From: RUG14871 sp045539425
GTDB lineage: Bacteria; Bacillota_I; Bacilli_A; Erysipelotrichales; Erysipelotrichaceae
Assembly (NCBI GenBank): GCA_045539425.1
Contig: JAZQFH010000011.1
Span: 1-64,000 of the forward strand
Length of the DNA stretch: 64,000 bases
Direction of reading: 5' to 3'
The position numbers and the translations under genes are program-made. Below the pieces are notes generated by a model, which was not told where the DNA came from, did no database searches, and saw only the letters and a program-made list of their open reading frames with translations. Numbering within the stretch: position 1 is the stretch's first letter; every line of letters begins with the position of its first letter. Positions 8,014 to 18,116 of this stretch are shown piece after piece.

Positions 8014-8034
8014 AATGTGAGGATTTCCCACATT
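8014..8034. other. Non-coding stretch 7840-8050 with a short hairpin
   Basis: The roughly 210 bases between the island promoter and the alanine dehydrogenase terminator contain no convincing reading frame. The only structure seen is AATGTG...CACATT at 8014-8034, a 6-pair stem. This may mark the edge of the inserted island, but no target-site duplication was seen. Confidence 0.35.
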
Positions 8035-8050
8035 ATTCAGATCTAAACAA

Positions 8051-8072
8051 GGCGGAAGATCTCTCTTCCGCC
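8051..8072 (-). terminator. Intrinsic terminator of ald
   Basis: A perfect 9-pair G+C-rich stem (8051-8059 with 8064-8072) lies 28 bases beyond the ald stop and is followed on the minus strand by TTGTTT. It isolates ald from the island. Confidence 0.75.
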
Positions 8073-8099
8073 CTGTTCCTTTCTTACCATGTCTGTTTC

Positions 8100-9209
8100 T
8101 TACAACAGTTCTCTTAATTCCGTATATGGATAGTTGAATGCTTCGGCCACCTTTTCATTGGTCAGCTTGCCAGCGTATGTATTCACGCCTGTCGCAATGA
8201 CTTCCTTTTTGCAAGCCTCTTCGAGTCCCTTATCCGCAATCTCCAAGCCATATCTTAATGTTGCGCTTGTTAAGGCAATGGTGGATGTTCTGGCAACGGC
8301 ACCCGGCATATTACCGACACAGTAGTGGACAATACCGTCTACGATATAGATCGGATCGGCATGCGTTGTCATATGGGATGTTTCCCCGCATCCGCCCTGG
8401 TCAATGGCCACGTCCACAAAGACGGCTCCCGGTTTCATTTCCTTCAGGTATTTCTCTTTAAAGAGCTTCGGTGCAGCAGCTCCCGGAATTAGTACTGCCC
8501 CTACCACCAGATCCGCATTGAGCACTGCCTTTTCAATATTGGCATCCGTAGAGATAAGTGTCTGCACTCTCCCTTCATAGATATCATCAATATGTTCCAA
8601 ACGTTTCATGTTGATATCCAGTATCGTGACATTGGCACCCATGCCAACTGCGATCTTGCAGGCATTAAAGCCGACCGTACCGGCACCGATGATAACAACA
8701 TTCGCCTTTTCCGTTCCCGGTACACCGGATAACAGAACACCTCTTCCGCCAAAAGTCTTCTCCAGATACTTTGCCCCTTCCTGAATGGAAAGTCTTCCGG
8801 CAATCTGGCTCATAGGCGCAAGTAACGGTAATGAGCCGTCCTTTTCCACCATCGTCTCATAAGCCACCCCTTTGACTTTTCCCTCTAACAGGGCATCTGT
8901 CTGCGCTTTGTCTGCCGCTAAGTGCAGATAGGTATAGAGTATTAACCCTTCATGGAAGAGCGGATATTCGCACTCTAAAGGTTCCTTGACCTTTACCATC
9001 AGGTCTACCGCGTCCCATACCTCTTTGGCACTCTCTAAGAGGATTGCTCCCGCTTTTTCATACTCCTCATTGGAGAACCCGGAGCCTACTCCTGCATCTT
9101 TTTGGATATAGACCGTATGCCCGTGACTTAAATAGGCTTTGACATTGTCCGGTGTTAACCCCACTCTGAATTCATTGTTCTTGATTTCTTTTACGGATCC
9201 GACTTTCAT
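8100..9209 (-). CDS. ald: Alanine dehydrogenase
   Basis: A 369-residue NAD-dependent L-alanine dehydrogenase, which interconverts alanine and pyruvate plus ammonia. Length is normal for the family. It begins MKVGSVKEIKNNEFRVGLTP, the family start with the substrate-contacting arginine and a lysine (VKVKEP) further on. The Rossmann nucleotide-binding motif GAGTVG lies near residues 174-179, and the catalytic histidine region YTYLHLA near 92. A GGGG site lies upstream of ATG 9209. It is a single-gene unit with its own terminator. In a fermenter it may regenerate NAD or supply alanine for cell wall synthesis. Confidence 0.95.
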   Translation of the reverse strand: MKVGSVKEIKNNEFRVGLTPDNVKAYLSHGHTVYIQKDAGVGSGFSNEEYEKAGAILLESAKEVWDAVDLMVKVKEPLECEYPLFHEGLILYTYLHLAADKAQTDALLEGKVKGVAYETMVEKDGSLPLLAPMSQIAGRLSIQEGAKYLEKTFGGRGVLLSGVPGTEKANVVIIGAGTVGFNACKIAVGMGANVTILDINMKRLEHIDDIYEGRVQTLISTDANIEKAVLNADLVVGAVLIPGAAAPKLFKEKYLKEMKPGAVFVDVAIDQGGCGETSHMTTHADPIYIVDGIVHYCVGNMPGAVARTSTIALTSATLRYGLEIADKGLEEACKKEVIATGVNTYAGKLTNEKVAEAFNYPYTELRELL

Positions 9210-9324
9210 ACTTTTCTTTAACCCCTTTCACTTAAAACGTACGTGTTGAATCTTTACTTGAAATAACAGGAAGAATTCCTTCAATTAAAGGAAATTCAAT
9301 TATAAATGATGTCTTTAAAACAAG

Positions 9325-9358
9325 AATGGTAATGAACTACTCTATATCCATTACCATT
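9325..9358 (-). terminator. Terminator at the end of the polysaccharide cluster
   Basis: AATGGTAATG at 9325-9334 pairs perfectly with CATTACCATT at 9349-9358 (10 pairs, 14-base loop). On the minus strand it is followed by CTTGTTTT. It lies 84 bases after the flippase stop and closes the 13-kb cluster. The rest of 9210-9441 holds no gene. Confidence 0.6.
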
Positions 9359-9441
9359 TCTCTTACCTATTTAAATTATACAATTTTTTCTTACGTAAAT
9401 ATGCATCTTTTTGATATATACACATAGATACACAAGTGCAT

Positions 9442-10986
9442 TTATACGTTTTTTCTTATATCGCTATTCTTTTTCACAAGACTTTTAATTTTCATAAATA
9501 GAGTTTTGAGCATTCTATCGTGCATAATACACAAAAAACTATAGAAAGTAGAAAACACTAATGCACTTAATAGTACAAAGCCAAAAATGTTTTTTGGAAG
9601 TACTTGAGAAACTATATAACCTAATCCGCCTGCTACCGCAGTACAAATAGAAATAACAATATAAGCCTTCCATTCTAACCCAAATTCAAGTTGTATCTTA
9701 GTTTTATTAAAGACAATAATTTGAATTAATGAGAATGTGGTTGTTGCAATTGCAGTACCTAAAACGACACCTGCGAGTCCCATGAGATTCGATAATACTA
9801 TAGAGGAGCCAATATTAACCGCAACCTCTAATATGCTTAATAACATTGGACTTTTAGTATCATGAAATGAATAAAACGCTTTTGTCATTACTTGCTTGAT
9901 ACACGTTGGAATTAGACATAACCCATAGTAGAATAAACCAATTGAACTTCTAGTAACAGCATATTTTGTAAAATGGCCATGTCCAAATGCAATATCAACA
10001 ATAGTCTCCGGGTAAATTAACATGACTAATGTAATTGGTATCCCAATCAAAAAAGTTGCATGAAGTGTATCCTTAATTAACCTTTTAATAGAATCAAGTT
10101 CATTTTTAGCAACCAATTCAGAAATTTCCGTGAATATAACCGTTGATATTGGAATACTAACGATACTAGAAGCAAATTGATATAACACTGTAGAATAATG
10201 CACAGCTGAAACTGCCCCATCTTCTATCGATACCAATAACGTCTTATCTATCATTTGATTCAATTCTATTGTTGCATTACTGAGTAAAATTGGTAAAGCT
10301 TGAATCAATAGTATTTTAGTCAAATCGTTCCATGGATTTCTTTTCAATCTAAAATCCACATATTTTTTTCCATGAAACGATAGAGTTATGAACTGTGCAA
10401 CATAAGAAATTGGTAGAGCTAAAACAGCAGACATAATCCCTATTCTAGGACTAAATACAATAATCATCAAAATTAAAACTACTGAGTTTATAATGCCAGA
10501 GACGTTAGAAAAACCATATACTTTTTCACCATTTAATAGATTAAGGTAAATATTTGTGAGCAGAGCAAATACTATCCCTCCTGCCATTATTCTCAAATAT
10601 AGAACAGTATTATCAAACTGAGATCCATTATATGTTGGTGCAAAAACAGAAATAAGAATTGGTGAAGTGATTATCACAACTAATGTAAGCACAACGGCAA
10701 ACAATGACATTAGTATTAGAGTTTCTGCGGCATATTGCATGGATCTATCACGACCATCACTCTCTCTAACCTTTACATAAATAGGCAAAAAAGAGATTCC
10801 TATAGAAGTGGTTATCATATATAACACATTTGCCACAATAGTGCTAGAAAAATAATAAGCATCTGAATTAAGATCAGCACCAAAATATGAGGCCATTATT
10901 ATAGTTTTACCAAATCCAACAATTTTGGTTATAATCGTCAATGTGAATATTAGAATAGTAGATTTGATTATTGTTTTCTTTGACAT
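9442..10986 (-). CDS. MurJ/MVF-family flippase of the polysaccharide cluster
   Basis: A 514-residue integral membrane protein with about 14 hydrophobic segments. Its N-terminal TIITKIVGFGKTIIMASYFGA matches the MurJ/MVF family. The cluster position suggests it exports lipid-linked repeat units (Wzx role) and is not the housekeeping lipid II flippase; this is inference. Codon and base use are very A+T-rich, as in the neighbouring genes up to about 17.5 kb. It is the last gene of the cluster. Confidence 0.75.
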   Translation of the reverse strand: MSKKTIIKSTILIFTLTIITKIVGFGKTIIMASYFGADLNSDAYYFSSTIVANVLYMITTSIGISFLPIYVKVRESDGRDRSMQYAAETLILMSLFAVVLTLVVIITSPILISVFAPTYNGSQFDNTVLYLRIMAGGIVFALLTNIYLNLLNGEKVYGFSNVSGIINSVVLILMIIVFSPRIGIMSAVLALPISYVAQFITLSFHGKKYVDFRLKRNPWNDLTKILLIQALPILLSNATIELNQMIDKTLLVSIEDGAVSAVHYSTVLYQFASSIVSIPISTVIFTEISELVAKNELDSIKRLIKDTLHATFLIGIPITLVMLIYPETIVDIAFGHGHFTKYAVTRSSIGLFYYGLCLIPTCIKQVMTKAFYSFHDTKSPMLLSILEVAVNIGSSIVLSNLMGLAGVVLGTAIATTTFSLIQIIVFNKTKIQLEFGLEWKAYIVISICTAVAGGLGYIVSQVLPKNIFGFVLLSALVFSTFYSFLCIMHDRMLKTLFMKIKSLVKKNSDIRKNV

Positions 10987-11024
10987 AACCTTTTTTATCC
11001 TTTATTAAACACAATATTAGCTAA

Positions 11025-12125
11025 TCAACAATTCTCACCCTTATCAAAGAAGCATAATGCAATTCTTTTATCTATTGTTGTTCCAAATCTATCAATAATG
11101 CGATTGAATCCAAGTTTTTCAAAAAAAACTTGACGTAGTTTTTCAATCAAGCAGCAAATTCCAAAAATCATTAATACAGAATAGAGAATGTTTGAAAAAA
11201 GCATAAAGCCCTTATAAACAAAGAAAGAATTCAGTATAATATGCAACTGTTCTTTAATTCCAAATTGCATATGAATCAAATAAACGCCCAACATAAGAGG
11301 TGATAATGCATTTATGAGTTTTCTACCTTTATTTACATTAAGATTTAGAAAAATAAGAAACAACGATACTGTACCCACCAAGGCAGGGAAAGAATTATAT
11401 CGATATAGAAAACCAGATCCTACTATTCTCCCAAGTACACTTTTTGTTGTAAACGCTACGAGATATCTTGATCCCGAAATCGTAATTACGCTTAGTATAA
11501 ACAAGAATGTCAGCTTATAAACATTAAGCACCCTTTCGCTTCGTCGTATATATGTTGCAATCAAATAAAGAAATATAAACCAAAGCCAATTATAACCATT
11601 ATTCACATAGAAAGGATCGCTAAATCCAACTATAGAACCCGGATTAAAAACAAACAGTATAGATAATAGCAAGATGAGAAAAAAGTGCTGTTTTTTATCA
11701 ATACTATTCAACAATATATTAATAAATGGATATACGCAGCATAATCCCATATAAGCGGTAATATACCAGTACTGTGTGGTCGAAATAGGTAACAATACTT
11801 TTAATATATTTATAGATGATAATTCTAATTTTCCTATCATGATAAGAGCCAAAGAGAAAACCCAAGTATAAAAAACCACAACACAATATATTCTCAGCAT
11901 ACGTTTAAACGAGAAATCACGATTATACAAAAAATACCCAGATATCATTGCAAAACAATTTGTAAAACAATATGCAACAGCGGAAAGAAACTGGGTTATG
12001 TAATATTCCGGAGAAAAAACAGTAATAGAACTCAAAGTGCCACTCAAATTAAGAACATGTGACATGATAATCATCATCATAGAAATGATTTTTAATAAAT
12101 CCAATGAAAAATTACGTTTCTCCAA
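11025..12125 (-). CDS. Membrane acyltransferase 3 family protein
   Basis: A 366-residue protein with about ten membrane segments of the acyltransferase-3 (OafA/YrhL) family. The N-terminal SLDLLKIISMMMIIMSHVL carries the family's conserved LDLLK...SH with the catalytic histidine. It probably O-acetylates the surface polysaccharide. The start is TTG 12125: a GAAGGAG site stands 7 bases upstream, and this start gives the normal short N-terminus before the first helix. It lies between the flippase and the polymerase genes. Confidence 0.8.
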   Translation of the reverse strand: MEKRNFSLDLLKIISMMMIIMSHVLNLSGTLSSITVFSPEYYITQFLSAVAYCFTNCFAMISGYFLYNRDFSFKRMLRIYCVVVFYTWVFSLALIMIGKLELSSINILKVLLPISTTQYWYITAYMGLCCVYPFINILLNSIDKKQHFFLILLLSILFVFNPGSIVGFSDPFYVNNGYNWLWFIFLYLIATYIRRSERVLNVYKLTFLFILSVITISGSRYLVAFTTKSVLGRIVGSGFLYRYNSFPALVGTVSLFLIFLNLNVNKGRKLINALSPLMLGVYLIHMQFGIKEQLHIILNSFFVYKGFMLFSNILYSVLMIFGICCLIEKLRQVFFEKLGFNRIIDRFGTTIDKRIALCFFDKGENC

Positions 12126-12156
12126 TTTGATACTCCTTCTATACCTATTATATTTC

Positions 12157-13521
12157 TTAATTCAATGTAATCATGTCATGATTACCTGCTTCACTTGTAC
12201 TTTGTCCCATCATCGAAAGGATGATCATTAGTATAAGCATTCCATGCGTGATTAACACAGGCATAAGAAACGTATTAATAATCGTATTTGATAAGTATAA
12301 TGCTGTTGCAGCTGATAATCTTTTATCCAATCCTACAGTACTTCGATCAAACAATCGTAAAACATATATTAGAATAATTGGCATAATAAAGATACCTGGT
12401 TTACCAAAATTCGTCACAGCATCTGCAATGAGTCCATTATTTGCATTCATTGAAGTCCGTCCAAAATATTGAAAGCCAATGATATAGGTTATTCCCTCAG
12501 AATTCATTCTATATGGACTAGCGAATCCAAAATATCTCAAAAAACTACTTCTAAAATAATCTGGTACATTTATACTAAAAAAATCGTAATAGCAATGACT
12601 AAGGTAATTAGGGACAAACATTAACCTTCTGATTATTAGTTCTAGAATCACAAAAGAATCCAACAAATAATATTCTATAGCTGCTATTAAAACAATTAAA
12701 AGTATACTAATTCCTATAATTAGTTTTATCTGCTGTGAATTAAATTGCTTACAAAAATAAATTATAAATAATACCAAGAACGGCATAAAAAACGTAGATT
12801 TTAATCCATCAACTCCGAAGCTTAACATCTGAGCAGCAAAAAACAGTATGGCCATTCCACGTTTTCTTTTTAGTACACTATATGCAAATAAAACAGGTGT
12901 AATGGCTTTAGTCCAAGCAAACATATATGATACTATCGTAGGGAAATGATAAGATCTAGCCTCTATTCTCAAATCATAAACAGAATATAAGTCAAAATTC
13001 AATCGGAAATTAGTATATCTACCTGATATAAATACAACAAGTAATAAAGAGAAGAGCCCTATTGCCCAAGAAATCCTATCATTAAACGTATAATGTCCAG
13101 CTTTAATTCTTGGAAATGCTTTTACTGGAATGGATAATGACAGTTTCTCTGCAAGTACGAGAATTAACCAATAAATACAATTACTCACAATATATTCAGA
13201 ACTAAATATACCAGCAGCAACACAAGTTGTGAATGGTACAAATGAGACATAAAATAAAACAGAGACAATCAATGCAGAATTTCTATCTTCATGCGACAAT
13301 AAGATTTTTCTTACTACAACAAAAGATATAAGAAGAATAATCCAAGATGTTATAATTAGCGTACTTGATCTGTAATCATGAAACCCATAGTATCCATACT
13401 GTTTGGATATTACATTAAAGTAACCAATATCAAGGAACACCCTAGATACACATATTATCAAGAAATAGTATAGCTTAGCAGAGTATCTATTCCATTCTTG
13501 TCTCACTTCATTTGCCCCCAT
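12157..13521 (-). CDS. Wzy-like polysaccharide polymerase
   Basis: A 454-residue very hydrophobic protein with about 11-12 predicted membrane segments and a large loop near 150-200, the usual plan of O-antigen/capsule polymerases. Sequence motifs are weak in this family, so the call rests on topology and on its place beside a flippase and glycosyltransferases. ATG 13521 lacks a Shine-Dalgarno; GTG 13506 has GGGGG eight bases before it and may be the true start. It is strongly A+T-rich. Confidence 0.65.
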   Translation of the reverse strand: MGANEVRQEWNRYSAKLYYFLIICVSRVFLDIGYFNVISKQYGYYGFHDYRSSTLIITSWIILLISFVVVRKILLSHEDRNSALIVSVLFYVSFVPFTTCVAAGIFSSEYIVSNCIYWLILVLAEKLSLSIPVKAFPRIKAGHYTFNDRISWAIGLFSLLLVVFISGRYTNFRLNFDLYSVYDLRIEARSYHFPTIVSYMFAWTKAITPVLFAYSVLKRKRGMAILFFAAQMLSFGVDGLKSTFFMPFLVLFIIYFCKQFNSQQIKLIIGISILLIVLIAAIEYYLLDSFVILELIIRRLMFVPNYLSHCYYDFFSINVPDYFRSSFLRYFGFASPYRMNSEGITYIIGFQYFGRTSMNANNGLIADAVTNFGKPGIFIMPIILIYVLRLFDRSTVGLDKRLSAATALYLSNTIINTFLMPVLITHGMLILMIILSMMGQSTSEAGNHDMITLN

Positions 13522-13736
13522 AACTGTATAATAACCATCAATTAAATCTATAAAAACACTGATTCATATCATCATAACATAAAACAATTCATAACAATTA
13601 TTGTATTGATCAATTATTCCAACCTGCATATAAGATTGACTAACACAAATATGTTCGAAGTTAGTACTCTTTGGTATATAATCTGTAGACAGGTTTATGT
13701 GATTAATTGTTATACTTGTATTTTTCAATATGTATT
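13522..13736. other. A+T-rich intergenic gap inside the polysaccharide cluster
   Basis: These 215 bases between the polymerase and the upstream glycosyltransferase gene contain no open frame of note and no clear terminator. This is the only large gap in an otherwise closely packed cluster. It may hold an internal promoter or the scar of a lost gene. Confidence 0.4.
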
Positions 13737-14867
13737 CTATTCTTTATTCAAAACGTATTTATAGAAACTAACATATTGTTTTGCAATAGTATCCCAATCG
13801 AACAATGTGACTTTTTGAGTTAATTCTTTATAATCTTTATTATATTTTCCGCATATTTTATAAATTGCATTTACCATTTCACCAACATCATTATCATCTA
13901 CAGCTTCTCCAACTTCACCTTCAGAAAACTGTCCATCAAAGCCTTGGCCTCGAGTGAATATAACCGGAAGGCCTTGACTCATGGCTTCTGCATATACTAG
14001 TCCAAAAGTTTCTGTATGAGAAGGCATCAGAAAAATATCAGCATTTCTATAATAATTAACTAATTCTTCTTTGCCTTTTTGAGATACATATACCCAAAAA
14101 GGATACGAACACAATTTTTTATATACTGATTTATCAACTATTTTTCCTATTGAAGTTAAAGTGCATTTCCATCCATTTTCATTTATTAGAGATAAAGCTT
14201 TTAGTGATAATTCAATATTTTTATTCTTATCTATACCACCTACATAAATACACTTTAAAACCTTTTCATTCATAATGCGATTTGAAATCGAAGCATAATC
14301 ACGCTCAAATAAATGCTCATGCCAAAAATCATCAATTCCATTAGGTATTATATAACTTTTCTTTATAATATCATTCTGATACTTAACAGGAACATATTTA
14401 TCAATAACCGTATCTTTATATGATTTAGACAAGAAAAACACTGCTTTTGCATTGTTAAGGATTTTCACTCCTCGAGATCTCAACGCTATTCTCTTTTTAA
14501 AAAAGAAATTAACATCCGTGTTTCTTACAGCTACTACATAAGGGATTCCAAATTGCTCATACAATTTCATGGCTATATTGCCATCCGTGAAAAGTGTATA
14601 AGCATGAATGATATTAAATCGAGAAAAATCATATGTATTGCATATTGTTGAATATATTTTATTCTGTTTTTTGAAGTATAGTAATCTATCCCATTTATTA
14701 AAACATTCTTTGATTGTCACATAATTCTTAGGTTGTACGATAGACTTTGCATTGGGATAAGTCGGAACAAACACTTCGTTGTCAACACTATAGTTTCTTA
14801 GGTGCTCTACCATCGTTTGATGTAAAAGCGATCCTGTATAATTAGTATTAATATGCAACACTCGCAT
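13737..14867 (-). CDS. Glycosyltransferase family 4
   Basis: A 376-residue GT-B retaining glycosyltransferase. The N-terminal MRVLHINTNYTGS and the C-terminal GT1 domain (IPNGIDDFW, then VGGIDKNKNIEL) are typical, and the nucleotide-sugar binding E-x7-E motif lies in ETFGLVYAEAMSQGLPV. It should add one sugar to the lipid-linked repeat unit on the cytoplasmic face. Donor and acceptor cannot be predicted. It is A+T-rich. Confidence 0.85.
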   Translation of the reverse strand: MRVLHINTNYTGSLLHQTMVEHLRNYSVDNEVFVPTYPNAKSIVQPKNYVTIKECFNKWDRLLYFKKQNKIYSTICNTYDFSRFNIIHAYTLFTDGNIAMKLYEQFGIPYVVAVRNTDVNFFFKKRIALRSRGVKILNNAKAVFFLSKSYKDTVIDKYVPVKYQNDIIKKSYIIPNGIDDFWHEHLFERDYASISNRIMNEKVLKCIYVGGIDKNKNIELSLKALSLINENGWKCTLTSIGKIVDKSVYKKLCSYPFWVYVSQKGKEELVNYYRNADIFLMPSHTETFGLVYAEAMSQGLPVIFTRGQGFDGQFSEGEVGEAVDDNDVGEMVNAIYKICGKYNKDYKELTQKVTLFDWDTIAKQYVSFYKYVLNKE

Positions 14868-14904
14868 AAACCATCATCCTCTCTTCAAAGAAGCAGATAA
14901 ATTC

Positions 14905-16227
14905 TTATAACCTCCACCAGTGCATTCCAGATTCTTTCAAATCATCCACTTTAAACAATCCTTTTACATCAATAAGAACCTTCTCAGTATCTTCACATGC
15001 TCTAAATAATTTCTTAATATCTTTCAAACTCAGCGCCCTAAACTCATTATGCGCAACGGCTACAATCACACAATCTGCATCTACTACATCTTCCATTTTT
15101 GTGAGTGTAATTCCGTACTCATGCATTGCATCCTGTTCAGACGCCCACGGATCAACTATAGTGGGCAGAATACCAAATGTATTGAGTTGTTTTATAATAT
15201 CGTTTACCTTACTATTTCTTGTATCTGGACAATTTTCTTTAAAAGTCAGTCCAAGAATGACTACTTTGCTCTTTTTTGGAGCCTGACCAGCTTCAATCAT
15301 CTTCTGAATAGCCTTATTAGCCACAAAAGCGCCCATGGAATCATTCACGATTCTTCCATTAAGAATAATCTGACTATGGTATCCTAATTTCTCTGCTTCA
15401 TAAGTAAAGTAATAAGGGTCAACACCAATACAATGCCCACCAACCAATCCTGGTCTAAAACCCAGTGCATTCCATTTGGTGTTCATACCATCTACAACCT
15501 CATTTGTATCAATATCCATTCGGTCAAACACCATGGCCAATTCGTTCATGAAAGCAATATTAATATCTCTTTGACTATTCTCCACCACCTTCACAGCTTC
15601 AGCTGTTCGAAGATTAGATACTGGATAAGTTCCAACTTCTATAACAAGATCATAAACAGCCTTTATTTCATTTAGTGATTCCTTATCAATACCCGAGACA
15701 ATCTTATGAATATTCTCAAGTCTATGAACTTTATCTCCCGGATTTATACGCTCAGGTGAATAGCCAATTTTGAAATCGATTCCACATTTTAAGCCAGACT
15801 GCTTTTCGAGAATCGGAATACAAACATCCTCAGTACACCCAGGGTATACTGTAGATTCGTAGACAACAATAGATCCAGCAGTAAGGTTTCTACCAACGAT
15901 TTCCGACGCTCCAATAACTGGAGTGAGATCCGGTGTATGGTCAGTATTTACAGGTGTTGGTACTGCAACAATAATAAACTTTGCATTTTTTAATTCGGTT
16001 TCATCGGCTGTAAAGTGTATTTTTGTATTCTTTATTTCATCGTCCCCAACCTCTTTAGTAGGATCGATTCCAGACTTATACAATTCAATCTTGGCTGCAT
16101 TGAGATCAAAGCCTATTACATTGATGCCCTTCTTAGCAAAGGCATGAGCAATAGGCATGCCAACATAGCCAAGGCCAACAAGGGCGAGAGATTCTTCTTT
16201 TGCTACGAGTTTGTTATAGAGTGTCAT
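14905..16227 (-). CDS. UDP-sugar 6-dehydrogenase (WbpA/WbpO/TviB-like)
   Basis: A 440-residue NAD-dependent nucleotide-sugar dehydrogenase that oxidises C6 of a UDP-hexose or UDP-HexNAc in two steps to the uronic acid. The N-terminal Rossmann motif is VGLGYVGMP, and the catalytic cysteine lies in GLVGGHCIGVDPYY. The sequence resembles the UDP-GlcNAc/GalNAc subgroup more than UDP-glucose dehydrogenase; that preference is inference. GAAGGAG precedes ATG 16227. It implies an acidic uronic or aminouronic sugar in the polymer. Confidence 0.88.
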   Translation of the reverse strand: MTLYNKLVAKEESLALVGLGYVGMPIAHAFAKKGINVIGFDLNAAKIELYKSGIDPTKEVGDDEIKNTKIHFTADETELKNAKFIIVAVPTPVNTDHTPDLTPVIGASEIVGRNLTAGSIVVYESTVYPGCTEDVCIPILEKQSGLKCGIDFKIGYSPERINPGDKVHRLENIHKIVSGIDKESLNEIKAVYDLVIEVGTYPVSNLRTAEAVKVVENSQRDINIAFMNELAMVFDRMDIDTNEVVDGMNTKWNALGFRPGLVGGHCIGVDPYYFTYEAEKLGYHSQIILNGRIVNDSMGAFVANKAIQKMIEAGQAPKKSKVVILGLTFKENCPDTRNSKVNDIIKQLNTFGILPTIVDPWASEQDAMHEYGITLTKMEDVVDADCVIVAVAHNEFRALSLKDIKKLFRACEDTEKVLIDVKGLFKVDDLKESGMHWWRL

Positions 16228-16245
16228 TTCATTTTCTCCTTCTAT

Positions 16246-17502
16246 TTATATACATCGATTGATGACATCAATGAGACTGTCACACAATACTTTATAATCA
16301 TATTTTTTTGCACACTCAGCCGCATTAAGGCAATAATTCCGGTATTCATTCTCTGTTAAACCACATAATGAAGAAATTGCCTGAGCTATTGATTCAGGAG
16401 TTTGAGTATCTAATTCAATCCCACAAACACTATTTCTAATCACACTGTGTCCTACAGAGTATGTCATAAGAATCGGTCGCTTTGCAGCTAAGTATTCAAA
16501 AAATTTATTCTGACTTTGTCCATACTTATCAAGTAAAGTACTACTGTTATGAAGAATTGAAGCATATCCTTGAGAGAGAATTGACGGAACGCTTTGTTTT
16601 GGCACCCGACCCATAAATGTGATATTATCTAGATGCTTTGCTTCTTCCCGTAATAAATCCAACTCATCTCCATCTCCATATACAAGAATTCTTGCCGTGG
16701 TATTTCCAATCTCTTTCAGTTTCTTTGCAGCGGAAACAAGGATACCAAGATTGTTCACTTTCCTAACTGAACCTGTGTATATAAAGTTTTTATATTTTTT
16801 ATTTGATATTTCATCATCTGTATAAGGATGATCTGTAATATTCTTATTAAATGGTTCTAAATCCACACCATTACTTATGTGAATTACTTTGGACTTAGGA
16901 ATATCATGCTGCCAACCTTGATCTTTTATATAGTCATATCCCCCTGCCCACGTCATTATCACATAGTCAGATTTTTGATAAATCCATTTTTCTCCAAAAT
17001 AGAGGAGACGTATTAATGGATTTGTTCTCGTCCATTTTGAAGAATATGCAACTATACTCTCCGGCCAAAGGTCTCTAATCTCACTAATACATTTTATGCC
17101 GAATTGCTTTGCAATTTTGATTCCCGCGACTAAAGTCAACGGATGAACAGAAGAAGCATATATGATATCTGGTGTCCCATTTTTTTCCGCATATTGTTTT
17201 GCTACTTTTAATAAGCCTTGATAAAAATCTATCATATTTAGAACACGCTGGATACCATTATTTTGGTAAGCTCTTGTTCTAATAAAAACATAAGGAACAT
17301 TTGTTTCATGTTCTTGCTTTTCTACCCAAAGATTATTAATATCAAAACAATTCTTACGTGAGAAATGATCATAATTACTACAAAATACTACTGGATTAAA
17401 ACCTTTTTCCTCTAGATACTTTGACATGTAATAATGCCGACCACCGCCGACCAGGTACATGTTTCCAGCATAATGATTTAGTATCCATACAGTTTTACTC
17501 AT
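16246..17502 (-). CDS. WbuB-like glycosyltransferase family 4
   Basis: A 418-residue GT-B glycosyltransferase. The start MSKTVWILNHYAGN, the SEIRDLWPES segment and the C-terminal KFFEYLAAKRPIL motif are characteristic of the WbuB/WcaI-like subgroup found in capsule and O-antigen clusters. It overlaps the stop of the upstream acetyltransferase gene by four bases, so the two are translationally coupled. It probably transfers the second sugar onto the Und-PP-linked initial sugar. Confidence 0.85.
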   Translation of the reverse strand: MSKTVWILNHYAGNMYLVGGGRHYYMSKYLEEKGFNPVVFCSNYDHFSRKNCFDINNLWVEKQEHETNVPYVFIRTRAYQNNGIQRVLNMIDFYQGLLKVAKQYAEKNGTPDIIYASSVHPLTLVAGIKIAKQFGIKCISEIRDLWPESIVAYSSKWTRTNPLIRLLYFGEKWIYQKSDYVIMTWAGGYDYIKDQGWQHDIPKSKVIHISNGVDLEPFNKNITDHPYTDDEISNKKYKNFIYTGSVRKVNNLGILVSAAKKLKEIGNTTARILVYGDGDELDLLREEAKHLDNITFMGRVPKQSVPSILSQGYASILHNSSTLLDKYGQSQNKFFEYLAAKRPILMTYSVGHSVIRNSVCGIELDTQTPESIAQAISSLCGLTENEYRNYCLNAAECAKKYDYKVLCDSLIDVINRCI

Positions 17503-18116
17503 TTGATTTGTCCACCATTCTTGTGTTTTGCCGGAATTCCTATGTATATGCCGGATTCTTCCAGATTATTTATTACCACTGCACCGGCACCTATCATACA
17601 ATCAGCACATATATTTATATTATTGATCACAATTGCGCCAGCGCCAATCCATGAACATTCACCAACATTTACTGTCCCACATAGATGAGTTCCAACAGAA
17701 ATATGGCAATAATCGCCAATAATACAATCATGATCAACAGAAGAACATGTATTAACTATAACGCCTCTACCAATTCTCGCCTCGGGATTCACCACAGCTC
17801 CAGCCATAATTACAGAGCCAGCACCAATTTCAACACTTTCAGCTACCACAGCACTTGGATGAAATAAAACAGGAAAAAACCTGTCCCTATTTTTTTTCAT
17901 TATTTTTTTTCTAATCTCAGCATTACCGATAGCAACAAAAACATCACCCTCTAGCTGAGAAATCATTGAATCTGGACCAAGGACTGGATATCCAGCACAA
18001 TTCTTAATTTCCGGATTATTATCTAAAAAGACAATGTCGGTATATCCATTTAATTCTGCAATATCCGCTACCACTTTACCATGACCCGAAGCGCCGATGA
18101 TGATTAATCTATTCAT
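17499..18116 (-). CDS. PglD/NeuD-like sugar N-acetyltransferase
   Basis: A 205-residue protein. An N-terminal Rossmann-like UDP-sugar binding part (IIIGASGHGKVVADI, 5-19) is followed by a left-handed beta-helix of hexapeptide repeats (about 90-195) that binds acetyl-CoA. The catalytic histidine is likely in SSVDHDCIIGDYCHI. With the dehydratase and aminotransferase genes nearby it fits the last step of UDP-2,4-diacetamido-2,4,6-trideoxy-hexose synthesis, acetylating the 4-amino group. It overlaps both neighbours by a few bases. Confidence 0.82.
   Translation of the reverse strand: MNRLIIIGASGHGKVVADIAELNGYTDIVFLDNNPEIKNCAGYPVLGPDSMISQLEGDVFVAIGNAEIRKKIMKKNRDRFFPVLFHPSAVVAESVEIGAGSVIMAGAVVNPEARIGRGVIVNTCSSVDHDCIIGDYCHISVGTHLCGTVNVGECSWIGAGAIVINNINICADCMIGAGAVVINNLEESGIYIGIPAKHKNGGQIK

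Noticed and set aside
9210..9441. Promoter for ald on the minus strand
   Set aside because: Several TTGAA-like hexamers occur, but none has a good -10 box at a proper distance, so no call was made.
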